Positions 33,543-45,562 of a DNA stretch of 64,000 nucleotides are shown in pieces. The DNA is taken from positions 407,078,627 to 407,142,626 of the forward strand of contig CAKMRJ010001112.1 in the NCBI GenBank assembly GCA_928212115.1. Reading direction: 5' to 3'. The notes under the pieces are model-generated. The model was given only the letters and a program-made list of their open reading frames with translations, searched no databases and was not told where the DNA came from. Source of the DNA: Lactuca virosa (Eukaryota > Streptophyta > Magnoliopsida > Asterales > Asteraceae). The position numbers and the translations under genes were made by a program. Each line of letters starts with the position of its first letter. The first letter of the stretch is position 1.

Positions 33543-34721
33543 CAGCCACAACGTCGGGTGCTGCGCGGACCTCCTCCGCTGTCAACTGGAAAGCTTTACC
33601 GCGAGCCATCGGTGCCTCGGCCTTCACGGGCCGACTCTCTGTAACTCGAGTAGAAGAAGGCGCAGATCCATGCGCTGATCCCTGAAGCAACTGCGGGCAC
33701 TCGGCCTTCCTATGGCCAGTCTGGTTGCAATGGAAGCAAACCGAAAATCCCTTGGGGCAATCCCTCGGGATATGCCCCTCCTTCCCGCACTTGTAACACA
33801 CACCTGCTCTGCACACCCCATCATGGCTCTTTCCGCACTTCCCACAAGTGTGGCCCTTCTGACCTCCCGATCTCGAATCAGCAGGCTTTGCCCGCTTGGC
33901 CGCCGGCTGAGACTGTGTCGGCCGCCTATCCCTCCTCTAAGACTCCGCCTCCTCCCTGGCCTGAGTCTCTAGCTCAATCTCCCTCTTCCGAGTATTTTCC
34001 TGGAGCTCGGAAAATGTTCGGTATGTCGAGTTCGCCACGAACTCACGAATGTCTCTCCTCAGAATGCTCAGATATCGGATCATACGTGCCTGCTCAGTAG
34101 ACACGTGCTCAGGGCAAAACAACGCCCTCTCATGAAACATCCGTGTGATCACAATCACAGACTCAGTCCCCTGCTTGAGGGACAAGAACTCCTGGGCCAA
34201 CCGTTCCCTCTCCACCGAGGGAACGTACTCGTCTCGAAACATAGCGGTGAACCTCTCCCAAGTCACCGCGGTAAGCTCTGCAGTAGTAAAGTCAGCTGTC
34301 ACAAACTTCCACCAGTCCTTCGCTCCCAAGCGAAGCTGGTTCAGCGTGAACCGTACCCTCAGATGCTCCGGACAAGAACATGTGTAGAAGCATCCCTTAA
34401 TGTCAGAGATCCATCTCATCACGACTATCGGATCCTGAGTTCCGTCAAACTCTGGTGGCTTCGTGTTGCTGAACTCCCGGTACAGCAACGAGTCACCCCC
34501 TGTGGCCTGGCAGCAGCGACGGCTACGGTGGCCACAGCAACAACAGCATCGGTAAGAGCAGCGTATCGCTCGTCAAAGGTCTCAATCAGTGTGGTCTTGA
34601 TAGACCCAAACATCTCTGGTATCTCAGCTCGAATGGCTGTAACCACCTCATCATGAATCATCTTGTGAATCTCATCATCGCTAACACTGCTGCTCTCTGG
34701 GGTGTGGCGCGTACCCACCAT
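33543..34721 (-). pseudogene. G2 gag (capsid and CCHC nucleocapsid)
   Basis: The ATG at 34719-34721 (MVGTRHTPESSS) begins Gag. A one-base slip in a G run near 34495 leads into 'LYREFSNTKPPEFDGTQDPI', the start of the retrotransposon gag domain, with 'CPEHLRVRFTLNQLRLGAKDWW' and 'WERFTAMFRDEYVP' (33937-34488). A TAG (33937-33939) follows 'QAREEAES'. In the same frame a basic linker leads to a CGKCGKSHDGVC finger and two canonical CCHC knuckles, 'CYKCGKEGHIPRDC' and 'CFHCNQTGHRKAEC', ending at about 33543. The stop probably arose from CAG. The role would be RNA packaging and particle assembly. Confidence 0.9.
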
Positions 34722-35318
34722 GATGTCTCTGAAACACAACACAAAAGAAATCAGAGACTCGCTCGAGATTACTCACACTCGACCAACCGTTCCTACTTGT
34801 TCCTTAGCACCCCGAGGATTCTTACTTGGAATGCTTACCGATCTGATGCTTTCAGTAGTACGGGCCCAATACTACCTTCCACATCGTATCCGTATCCACC
34901 CCAAGTCCTCCTCCTAGGATCCCAACTCGCAAGTACTCTATACCACTCTGAACACATCCAACTCTCTAGCGGACTTCTCATTAGCTACTCTCTGCTGCCT
35001 AAGTGCACTCAAAGCTACTCACAGCAGCACAAACTCCTAGGCTAAGGCATCACAAATCAGGCCACTCTAGTCCTAACATATGAATACCTAGCCTACTCTA
35101 GCATGCAAAACACATCTCATAATATCATAACACGTAACGTAAGGGTATTTTGGGAAATCACCGTTCGGGCGCTGGCTGATTGTACACACTGCTCTTTTCC
35201 GCTTTTTCTGGAAATCTTTTACTCTTTTTAGAAAAATTGTTTCTTTTTGAAAACTTTTCTCACATCCTCAGTTTAAGTTCAGATATGCCCGAAGGTGTAT
35301 CCGAATCTCTAAAACCAA
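34722..35318 (-). other. G2 5' leader
   Basis: It is the 600-bp region between the PBS and gag. It is non-coding, with no repeat or hairpin that stands out. Confidence 0.7.
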
Positions 35319-35331
35319 GGCTCTGATACCA
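35319..35331 (-). other. Primer-binding site of G2
   Basis: GGCTCTGATACCA on the plus strand (TGGTATCAGAGCC on the minus strand), three bases from the LTR start at 35335. Confidence 0.9.
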
Positions 35332-35334
35332 ACT

Positions 35335-37041
35335 TGTAACGACATGATTTTTCAAAACAAAATTTTCAATTTTAAACTCATAAAACATATGTCTCATCAT
35401 TAATTCTCAAAACAACCAACAAGTTTTCAATACAATTATTCAAATCCAGGATCCACAATCATAGCTCCATATCAAGAGTGTGTGTACAATCACGTCGGTG
35501 CCTTCCCGCGATCCTCGGAAGTAACTGAAACACATAACACATAACACGGTAAGCACAAATGCTTAGTGAGTTCCCCCAAAATACCATATACAACAATTCG
35601 CCACTCGAGGTTGTACTCAGTAAGACCCTCCGGTCTATGTGTCTCAGCGGGACCCTCTAGTCCAGTAGCTCGTTGGACCCTCTGGTCCGGTCTAGCTCGT
35701 TGGACCCTCCAGTCCGGTCTGATTGAGAACCCTCTGGCCTCATAGTTCGTTGGACCCTCCGGTCTGGTCTAAACAACAAATAATATAGCATACAATACAT
35801 ATCACAAAATCATGCATAACTCAAGCAAGCACATAAGACCCTCTGGTCACATATAATTACCACTCTAGGTAAAGTATAGTGAGAAGACTCACCTCGTAAG
35901 ATAGCTAGTAAAAGTCTCGTGCCCGAAATCCTCGGTCTAGCCTCCGCCTATCACAAATTAATATTTCTAATTAATATTCTACTCTTATCTCTGAAAAGTG
36001 GGTAGAAGACCATTCTACCCTTCCCTGACCTCTTTCACTCATTTTGACCAAACCATAAAGTCAACAGAAGTCAACTCCAGTCAACGGTCCAACTTTGACC
36101 AGACTAGTCGAGTGCACTCGGGAGACTCGTTGAGTCCAGTCGATTCATGGCAACCCCGTCAAGCTCCAACTCGACGAGCTAACCCCTAACTCGACGGGTC
36201 ACCATCTGACTCAGTTCATCGGGACAAAACCCTAACCGGCTCGTCGAGTCGGCTCATCAACTCTGCGAGTCTGTTCGGTCTCAACTTGTATTCAGGTGAT
36301 TTCAAGGTAGAAAACTCTCTCAGACTCTAGATCTAAGCTCTCAAGGCCTGAATATCACGTAAAGCCTCGAGCTTTACGTTCATGCATAGCACTAAAGGGC
36401 TAAAAATGCCAAGAACAAGCTTGAGAAGAAGTCTCTCATTCAAGGGGCTATCATGGCTGAATAAAGCAGGGGACTTTCGACTTTAGGGCCTCACAAGGTC
36501 TAGATCTGATGTCTATTTCTAAGAAGGTGCTCAAAACCTTCAAGGTCCCCAAAATAAGATGGAAATGAAGCCCTAACTCTAAAACCATGAGATCTATCCA
36601 TACAAGAGAGAAAGGTACGAACTTTATACCTTGAATAGAAGCTCCTGGATGACTAAGCAACAGATCTAGCAACTTCTTCACAATCCTTGCTTGGAATCCT
36701 CTTTCCCTCTACCAAAATGCACCAAATATCTCAAACAATGGCTCAAAACTCTCTCAAAAGCTCAAGGGGGCGATTAGGGTTTCTCTCTGTGAAAGGAAAC
36801 AGATGGAGAGCCGCAAATGAGGCTATACTTATCCTTATATAGGCCCCAAACCCAAGGATTTAGGGTTTCAACTCACAGCGCCTACTCGGCGAGTCTACTC
36901 CCGGACTCGTCGAGTAGATCATTAAACCCACGTGGCCTTCCCGACTCTACTCGGCGAGTTACAGCGCCAACTCGTCGAGTAGGTCAATGATCCTCAAAAA
37001 TAAATACTTAAAATGACATACCTAGGAATCCGGATGTTACA
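35335..37041 (-). repeat. 5' LTR of G2 (1,707 bp)
   Basis: It is the uninterrupted copy, TGTAACGACATG to CCGGATGTTACA on the plus strand, followed by TSD CATTT (37042-37046). A TATA box on the minus strand (complement CTTATATAGG) lies at about 36834-36843. Comparison with it shows exactly where V split the other LTR. Confidence 0.95.
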
Positions 37042-38791
37042 CATTTACACACTAATTTTGTTGTGTGTTAAGCATTTAGAACACCATTTTCGAGTGACCT
37101 CTCCAAGACAAGCTAGGCTCGAAATTTCCTTCTTCTTCTTCTTCTACCACCCGAAATCTTCAAGGTGAGCTTCATACCCCTACTTTTTCATGATTTGTTC
37201 AAGTTTTAGGGGGGAATACAAGTTACAACACCAAAACATAAATTAAACTTAAACATCAGCTTTCAACAGAAAAGTAATTGTCTATTCACGGACTGTTTTG
37301 ACCATCTTAAACTTAATATTTTTCAAAACTGTTCAATATGCAAATATTTCAGGTTTATACCTTTTTAAAGACTACTCGCACGCATTCATACGATTTTCCT
37401 ACAATTTTTGGCGATATTTACAAAAACTGTCTATCATTTCAGAACTGGTTTCGGACCAGTCTGTGAAGATGAACATTTTCACACTGGTTTGAGACCACTA
37501 AAATTATAATAAAAATTATGAACAAAGTAGACTCATTTTCTAAACTCTCAGAGTTTACGAATCCAAATTTTTGACTTACGATGATTTTTCTATAATTTTT
37601 CTAAAAACAGTGACAGAAAAGTCAAAAACTAGAAATTGTCCTCATCATACTAAATGTTTGATACTTGTGTTTAGATGTAAGTTTATGTGTTATAATCTTT
37701 GAAAACATCTAGACATGATAACTTACATGTGTTTATATATTTGATTATATAAATGGACTTAACAAAACATTCATAATAAACTATAATTGGTATAGTTTGG
37801 AAGTCACAAACCACACTTTTCAAAGATACATATAATTATTTAAAGGTATAATTATCGTAGTTTGCAAGAAAAAGGGGAGTCATAGTTCACATAAATCTGT
37901 TAAGGCTCTTGTGAGACTTTCCTTCGCCGTACCTACCTAGCGTACATCGTAAGTCATGTAGTTATAACCAGAGTCTCTTAGAGGGAGAGCGAGGTAATTG
38001 TGTATAGATCTATACGGGGTTGACACCCCCACACCTGAGCTGTTCGATACAGGTAGACGAGACTAGTCTAGGGTGACAAATATCTTACCAAAACTGACGC
38101 CTGAAGAACGTCGTGACAGACATTTTAGTCGTACCAAACATGGTTATAGTGACTCACATAGGGAATAACAAGACGATTTTGGTTTACGGGAAGCTTACAC
38201 TTCATCGGTTTTATTAAACTATAACATTGTAAATCATTTTTCAAGTATTCAGTCTCTTACACTTCCGGTCTTAGGGTTTAAGACCACAGTTTTTTTTCTT
38301 ACATCAGAAAATATTGGATTTTCTGGGAACGTTCGCTTTACTTTTACAAACAAAAGATAACAAAGGACATGCATGCATATACTCACAGTTTTGGAACGAG
38401 ACTTACAAATCATTTTCATAGAAAATATTGGATTTTCTGAAAGTACTACGAGAACTATTCTAAACATGTGCAAAACCATTTTTATACAAAAATGCTTATG
38501 GACTCACCAACTTTTTAGTTGACGCTTTTCAAAACAACTTGTATTCTCAGGGAACCAGTAACAGGTAATCAGCTCTGCTATGAGATCAAGTGGTGCGACT
38601 TTATGAAATTTTACTTATTGTCACTTTTGTGTAACTGATGAACAAGTACAAAATGTAAACTATGTAAGTGTGTATTTTCAATGTATGTCGCTTGGAATGC
38701 TATGTTTCATTTATATTAAATTGTTATGATATTGTACAATGACGTCATCTGCCTCCGGACGTTTCTGCCGTCCTGGTTCGGGGGTGTGACA
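37042..38791 (+). repeat. 5' LTR of G1, second part
   Basis: It matches about 46419-48166 and ends GGGTGTGACA at 38791. It includes the perfect palindrome GTATAGATCTATAC (38002-38015) and the CCGGACGTTTC(T/C)GCCGTCC end block. Short translated frames here are chance. Confidence 0.9.
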
Positions 38792-38795
38792 AAAT

Positions 38796-38808
38796 TGGTA
38801 TCAGAGCA
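38796..38808 (+). other. Primer-binding site of G1
   Basis: TGGTATCAGAGCA starts five bases after the LTR end; it complements initiator tRNA-Met. Confidence 0.85.
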
Positions 38809-40725
38809 TTGTTTATAGTGAACTAGTATATCAAACCATACAAGATATACAACTATAAATACAATGGGACTAAAACACTCTGACTAAGGGTATTGTCACA
38901 ACTGGCATTTTAGCTAGGAAATTATATTCTTGTGTAACCATTCAACTATTGTAAAACTTATATTCTAAGTAAATCTCACTCAATGCACATTTAGATTCAC
39001 CGTTCATGTTCATCAAAGAGTCTAAAGCCCTAAGATCCATGGTTTAAGTCCATATTGGGCTAGGAGTTCCTTATTGGGCCTAATGGACCAATAAGCACCC
39101 AATTCAACTTTATTGGACTTAGAAGCCCTAATTGGACTCTAATTGGACCCAATTCAAAAATCTAAAACATTTTGGACCATTTGGGCCTAGAATGATTCAT
39201 TTTAACCCTAATGGGCCTAATTGGGCCATAACTAATCAAATTAACCCTAAAGGACCATAAATCCATTCATTTATACAATTTGGGCCCTGAACTACTCTAA
39301 AGGCCTAATGGACCGAAAACTTTCTCTACGGGCCTTAAAATCTCGAACCAAGATTAGAAGTGGGCCAAGTTAACCTATTTCTTCTCCCTTTAGCCCACTC
39401 TCGGCCCATGTTTAAAACAAAAAAGAAAAGAAAAGAAGAGATTAAGGGAGGGTTGACTTTGGGAGGTACCGCCTCATTTTTATTTAGAGGTTACCTAAGC
39501 CTTAAACCACCGTGTATCCATAATAGTTACTTCATCATTCTCTCCCCTCTCCTCTTCTACTCTCGGCCGAAGGAAACCATACACACACACATCAAACTCT
39601 CTCAAAACACTCTCAAGAATCATTCTACTACTTCCATCAAAATCTCGAAATTTGCTTGTGTTTCAAGAAGGTTTTCACAAGATACTCATCACTTATTGGT
39701 AAGTCTTTACACATCCAAGTTTTATAACTTCATTTCTCTTGTTAGATCACTCTTTTAAGCAAATTTTTTGGTGATTTTGTTTCCTAGAACTTCTTAAGTT
39801 CGAAATCTACTCAAGAAAGCTTGTTAGGACCAAAATCTTCTTCATTTCTTCTTCAAAACCGAAACATCAAAGCAAAGGTGAGTTCATACCCCCTTGTTTT
39901 TGGTTTTCGTATGATTTTTTGGGGAGAATACAAGTAAAATGTGTAGATCTATGTGTTATATGCATGTTTGGTGTGAATTCTTAGTTTATTTGACAAAAAT
40001 GTGTTAAATCTTAGTGAATCTGGAAATTTTAAGTATTATGTAGCAAAGATCTAAGAACTATAACACTATATATATCATATTACCAAGCCAAAGGAGAACA
40101 CATGTTTAAGATGCAAAAGAATTCAACAAAAACCTTGTTAAAGGTCAAAATTGTCAAGAAAACAAAAGATAAGGGTAAAAAGCGAAAAATTTTGTTTTAA
40201 AGGGGGCCAAACAGGTCCTACATGTATAAAAAGGTATTTTTATGCTAAACATACTTTTACAAGGGTCAAAAATGCAAATTTAAGCTTATTGGGCCAAACT
40301 TTTGGGCCTCACGGCCTTTGGGCCCAATTTGCGAAAAAAATGAGGTTTTGAGGTTTAAAAATGTTATTTTGGCAAAAGTTTGAGTCATAAATGTAAATAA
40401 ACCAAATTTAGAGGTGAAAATATCATTTATTCTCAATTTGGACCAAAAATGTAAAGTTTTCCAAAACTGGGCCGAAAATGTGAACTTTTACCAAAAAGGG
40501 GCTGAAAATGTCATTTTCTGCAAAAAAAAGGTTTTAAATGTGAAAATATATCATTTTGGGTCAAAACTGTAAATTTACCAACATTTGGGACAAAATTGCA
40601 AACTTTTATAAATTATGGACTAAAGTGTCATTTTTACTAAACTTTGGGCCTTAATTAAAGATTTGAGTATCATTAGCCAAAAATGTCATTTTTACAAAAT
40701 GAAAGTCTTTTATCATCAATCTATT

Positions 40726-40771
40726 AAGCCTCGAACTAAAACAAACAGCCTCGAACTAAAACAAACAACCG
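40726..40771. repeat. Short tandem duplication CCTCGAACTAAAACAAACA
   Basis: CCTCGAACTAAAACAAACA occurs twice in a row, with one extra G between, inside solo LTR S. Confidence 0.9.
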
Positions 40772-41591
40772 AATCAAAAGGAACGAACGAATTACGTCAA
40801 AAGCTATTTATTGGGCCCAATATTAACATTTCTTGGCCATTGGGCCCTAAGGGCCCAATTAAGTGTGTATCGAGCCCAATGTTTTCCATGACATGTCATT
40901 TGGGTCTTGTGGCCCACTTACATGTTAATTTGGGCCTAAGTTATGGATTACATGTTTATTGAGCTTTTGTGACCCATTTACATGCCTGTTGGGCCTAAAT
41001 TACCCTTTTTCATGTGATTGGGCCCTTGTGGCCAAATTTCATATTAATAGGGCTTGGAATGGAAATTTCATGTGTTAGTAAACCGTAATGATACCCTTAT
41101 GTAATCATTAAAATCCGTAAACTTATTCAAGTACCTTTCGAATACCAAAAACATCCCACAAATACGTAAACATTGAACATAATACAAAGAGAGGTTAAGA
41201 ATCTAGTGAGACTTGTCGGTTGGCACCACTGAGTGTACTATCGTAGCCTGTAGTTATAATCAGAGTTTCCTGGTAGGAAAGAGGGAGTTTGTGTATAGAT
41301 CTATACGGGGTGACCCCCCACGCCTTAGCTGTTCGCTACAGCTAGACTAGGCCAGTCTAGGGCGACAACATCCTTAGCAAGACCGACATTTGGAAAAATA
41401 CCAAGACGGGCGACCTAGTCATTATCATGCATGGTTATAACGGCTCATATAGAGATTCAATACCAAAAGATAACTAGTTGAAGATAAACTCTTTAATTGT
41501 GTTAATGCAAACGACTTATTTAACGATACAAGAAGTTAGACGTTATTATAAAACAGAAAATATCGGATTCTCTGGGGAATTTATTTATATA

Positions 41592-41689
41592 CAATTATCA
41601 TTTATTCAAAATACAACGAACCTAAACTACACTCTATATACAATTATCATTTATTCAAAATACAACGAACCTAAACTATACTCTTACAA
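41592..41689. repeat. 49-bp tandem duplication in solo LTR S
   Basis: CAATTATCATTTATTCAAAA begins at 41592 and 41641; units differ at about one position (CTACACTC against CTATACTC). Confidence 0.9.
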
Positions 41690-42123
41690 GTTTTATCTAT
41701 AAAATTCACACATGCATTTATACTCGATTTTCACATCATTTTCAAAACATTTTACAGAGAATATCGAATTTTCTGGGTTTTTACAAAAGATACAAAGACT
41801 TTTTACTCAAATATACTTATGAACTCACCAACATTATATATGTTGACCGTTTTCAAAATAACTTGTATTCTTAGGTAATCGTTTAGCTGGAAGATATGCA
41901 AGTGTGTCTGGTTTTGTTTATGTAACATCACTTATCGTACTTTGAACAATTAGAACTTATGTATTTTAAAAATGTACTTGATGTGAACAATGCTGGTTGT
42001 ATTATGTAATGTTGGTGATGAATGTGTTATGTTTCATGTATATTCATTGTAATGATTATTCAATTGATAGTCACACCAGCCCCCAGACGTTTCCGCCGTC
42101 TGGTTCGGGGGTGTGACAGGTAT

Positions 42124-43800
42124 GCCTTAAAAGTATAAGTATTTTATAAAAGTGTACATACATACTAGGACAGTGTCATGATAAGAATAAAACCAGAGTC
42201 TTTAAATGTTGGACACTACAGTCAAACCTAGATAGTTATGTAATCATATCTGGGATAAATATAGCCTGATCAACTATATTTATTTGAGATATGACCAACA
42301 TGTGTTTGGGAGTGATAGTGGTGTTGCAACAAGTCTAAAACTTACCAACTGTGCATGCAAAGGAACATTAGAATCAAACATAAAGTTTAAAATACTATAG
42401 AAGTATTCAAGGATACCATATAAACCCCGCGCTTAAATCTTCTACATGTTTGTCACACCTCTATTCTCGCACAGACAACATGGCTGAATTTCACCACGAA
42501 GACCCCTACTACCCTGCCCTAGTATCCAACGAATGGATCGAGGAGGAGCCAGAAGAGGTTTAAGAGGAAAACCCAAAAGCGGGTCCTGAAGAATACCAAG
42601 AAATAGACTACAAGGGGGAGAATTCGGATGAGGAGTCAGACGAGGATGAAGGCACCGGAGGGATCCTTAGCGATCCTTACCCCTTCGGGAGCAATACCGA
42701 ACCAGCAAGCAGCGCAGGAGGACCTTACCGACCGTCTACGCTCCCTGGAGGAAGAAGTGGCCACCATAAGACAACAACTTATTGCAGCCGAAGCTAGGGC
42801 AGCCCTTGCAGAGTAGAGGGCGGAAGAGGCCACCTGTGAAATGAGTGAAATGGCTGAGCATCTTGTGTGCTATTTCGACATATGAGCGTCACTACACTAC
42901 TCGCACTATGTCCTAGATTTATTATGTATTTCGTTACAACTAGTAGTAGTAAATCAAGAGAGGTATGCCCTCCAAGAACCCATGTAATCCGAATCAACTA
43001 ATTGTACTAATATCTATATTCTCTTTGTTAGAATTAACGATCGTCTAATACCTACTACTACTTATCACCATAAATACATCATAGGGATGTAGATCGAAAC
43101 ATTGGGAATCGTACCACAAAACATGAAATTTATATGTAAATATAAATAGATAGAATACAACTATAAATAACCATAGTTACTTACGAGCTCACTTCTCATC
43201 ATGCAACAGAATCATGCCTCCCCCATGGAAACAACCAGCACACCGGCGAAGTGCCAATCCTGCAAATAGACTCCGCTACTTTCCAAGCCGCAGTGACAGC
43301 TGCTGTGACAGCCGTCATGGCACAACTCAACGCTAACAACACAAACGAAAATGGAGTCGGCGTCGACAATTCCAATCGCGGTAATAACCAAGAGCACCAA
43401 CGAGTGACTGCCTACCAGGACACCCCAAACCACAAACCCAAGAACAAGAAACGAAAGTCTTGGAAAAAGAAAGGGAGTAGCTCAACTCAAGGACCTACCA
43501 AAAGGCAACAAGCGGTAGCAACCCATACCCCCACCGACCCTACTACCTCAACACCGAGAAAACCATATGATGGAAGTCTCCTAAAATTCCACGAGTGCAA
43601 CTTCCATCATCAAGGATCCTGTCGAAAGTTGCACTACAAGAAATGCAACAGGAAGGGGCATATCACTCGCCGTTGTAAAATACCAACCCGACGGGCCACC
43701 CAAACCGTTAATGACAGGAGGAGTCAGGCTTGCTACAAATGTGGAAAAGGCGGGACATTTCAAGAGGGAGTGTCCAAGGATTAAGAACAAAAATGTTAGA
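42124..43800 (+). pseudogene. G1 leader and decayed gag
   Basis: After the solo LTR the element resumes. An ATG at 42480 (MAEFHHEDPYYPALVSNEWIEEEPEE) opens an acidic N-terminus that stops at 42561. A coiled-coil-like piece (LTDRLRSLEEEVATIRQQLI, 42700-42815) follows, then a frame from about 43240 to 43784 with a basic linker (KNKKRKSWKKKGSS) and two damaged zinc knuckles: 'CNRKGHITRRC' and 'CYKCGKGGTFQEGV', the second losing its His/Cys to a slip. The central capsid domain is not visible. It is Gypsy gag by knuckle layout and position; it cannot be functional. Confidence 0.7.
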
Positions 43801-45550
43801 AACGTCGGAAGCATGGAACACGAGGAGGCAACAAAGGACCCTACTATGATTACCAGTACGCTTCTTCCCAACAAACTCATTATGTATGCGTACTTTTGCA
43901 ATAGAGGTACAACAAGGAGACTCATAAGTCACGAAGTATGATTTCATACTAAATCGAAGCCCTCAAACATTCGTGAAAATATTCCCGGTAGAGATAATTA
44001 GGGAAAAACTAAGACCACCATCAACACACCCCTAGGATGCACTCTAATCTCTAAGCAAACATTCCTTCTAATACGACCTAGTGTTGGTAACAAAGGAAAC
44101 TTCGAACGCGGCCATTTTCATGTTTTAGATAAACCCTCACCAAATCCACATCATACGTTACAAGAAACCGTTCGACTTAGCTCACTAAATAACGAAACCC
44201 GTGTTATCTATAGAGACAAACCCGACCCAAACCTTCGAACCATCCTATACATCTAGATTCGGAAATATCTATGTAAGAGGTACCACATTTTTATTCCTGG
44301 CCCACAATAGGAGTAAGAAACAAAGAGCAAAAGACGTCAAGGGTAACCCAGAGACTTATAACCTTTCTGAAGTAATTCCTAGAAAATTTTAGGAAATACC
44401 ACCCAGATGCCAAAATGAGTTCGGAATCGACTCGACTCTCGGAGCCATTCCAGTAGCCAAAACCCCTCTATCACGTGGCACCGACACAAAAACAGATATT
44501 GTCCAATCAATAGAACGACCTAATAAGTAAGGAAACTATCAGACCAAACCTCTAACCTTAGATAGCACCCATCCGACTCATAAAGAGGAGAGACTAATTG
44601 TCCATAGGATCACTGACTACTAAGAGTCGAACAAACCCCTCCTCAAGGATCGATATCCCCTATCCCGAATCGAATACTTATTTGACCAACTTTAAGAAAC
44701 AAGCAAAGGTCGACATTCCAATAGCTCCGAGTTCTGTAGGAAGAAAACCCCAAGACAACCTAGGATTCATAGGGCCAACTACATCACCCGCAACCTTAAA
44801 CTTAGTAACAATATTGTTCGCCTTAAGGATTAAGGACACTACTTTTGGGGCGTCAAGTACACAATCCTCATTTGCCACGACCATCCATTTACCTCACCAT
44901 ATAGGACGCAAATGCATACCACCCCCTGTGTTGGGATGAGATGACCAACACACGGCTAGCCAAAGGCCAAGTGCCCTACGATCGAAATCACCGGAGAGAC
45001 AACCGAATAGATCACCCAAATTCGAGCACGACTAGAGGTATCTAGAAACTGACAAAAGAGATATGCAAGTAAGTGAAAAAAGCCATTGGAATTCCAAGTC
45101 GGTGATCATGTATTGTTAAAGGTCTCTCCTTGGAAAGGGATGATACATTTGGGAAAATATGAGAAATTGAACCCGAGATACATCAGACCCTGGAAATCCT
45201 AGCTGGGATGGGTCCGGTGGCTTATAGACTCCAGCTACCGCCTGAACTCAGCAATGTACACCCTGTCATTCATGCGGAAATACCTACCAGACGAAACTCT
45301 CATTGTCCCGTTTGATTTGATTGAGGTAGATGAACACCATCACTACGTCAAGGAACCCACGAAAATAATGGACAGAGAAGTGAAGCGATCAAAGCAAAGC
45401 CGCATTCCCACCGTGACGGTCCGATGGAGTGCCAAACGAGGGCCAGAGTTCACCTGGAAACGCGAAGACCAAATGCTGCAAAAGCACCCCCATCTCTTCT
45501 CTAGTTCTTAAGGGCTACTCTAGAACGAATTTCGGGATGAAATTCCCTTT
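43801..45550 (+). pseudogene. G1 pol remains: protease/RT edge and integrase-chromodomain tail
   Basis: Between 44330 and 44400 a frame reads 'DVKGNPETYNLSEVIPRKF', which resembles the segment before Gypsy RT. Most RT, all RNase H and the integrase core are missing; 44400-45080 shows only worn fragments. From about 45093 text reads 'FQVGDHVLLKVSPWKGM' (integrase C-terminal GPY/F region), and 45254-45511 is open with 'MDREVKRSKQSRIPTVTVRW' and 'EFTWKREDQMLQKHPHLF', a chromodomain-like end. The element is thus an internally deleted derivative. Confidence 0.75.
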
Positions 45551-45562
45551 AACGGGGGATGA
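45551..45562 (+). other. Polypurine tract of G1
   Basis: AACGGGGGATGA directly precedes the 3' LTR start TGTCACAA at 45563, as needed for plus-strand priming. Confidence 0.8.

Larger units (their letters stand above)
20779..37041 (-). mobile_element. G2: minus-strand Gypsy with chromodomain, inserted in the G1 5' LTR
   Basis: LTRs of 1.71 kb (20779-21747 plus 29383-30126, and 35335-37041) start TGTAACATCCGG and end CATGTCGTTACA on the minus strand. TSD CATTT flanks it (20774-20778 and 37042-37046). The PBS complement is at 35319-35331 and the polypurine tract complement (ATTCTCCCCCACTA) at 30127-30140. Gag, protease, RT, RNase H, integrase and a chromodomain tail are all recognisable in Gypsy order, so it looks like a Tekay/Del-type chromovirus. 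Stops and frameshifts inactivate it. Confidence 0.95.
38894..42118 (+). mobile_element. S: solo Gypsy LTR (3,225 bp) inside G1
   Basis: It starts TGTCACAACTGG and ends GGGTGTGACA, with perfect TSD GGTAT on both sides (38889-38893 and 42119-42123). There is no PBS, coding interior or second LTR, so it is a solo LTR left by recombination between the LTRs of a full element. It is related to the G1 LTR: same ends, the GTATAGATCTATAC palindrome (41293-41306) and the (A/C)AGCTAGAC...TCTAGGG(C/T)GACAA block are shared, while the middle is diverged and rich in 'AAAATG(T)' and 'GGGCC' phrases. Confidence 0.95.

Noticed and set aside
34105..34656. Plus-strand open frame of 183 codons opposite G2 gag
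   Set aside because: It is the antisense of a coding region with biased codons and shows no domain; the same holds for other plus-strand frames between 30098 and 34917.
39360..39758. 132-codon plus-strand frame in solo LTR S
   Set aside because: It lies inside LTR sequence rich in T and A runs, has no domain and no relation to known proteins.
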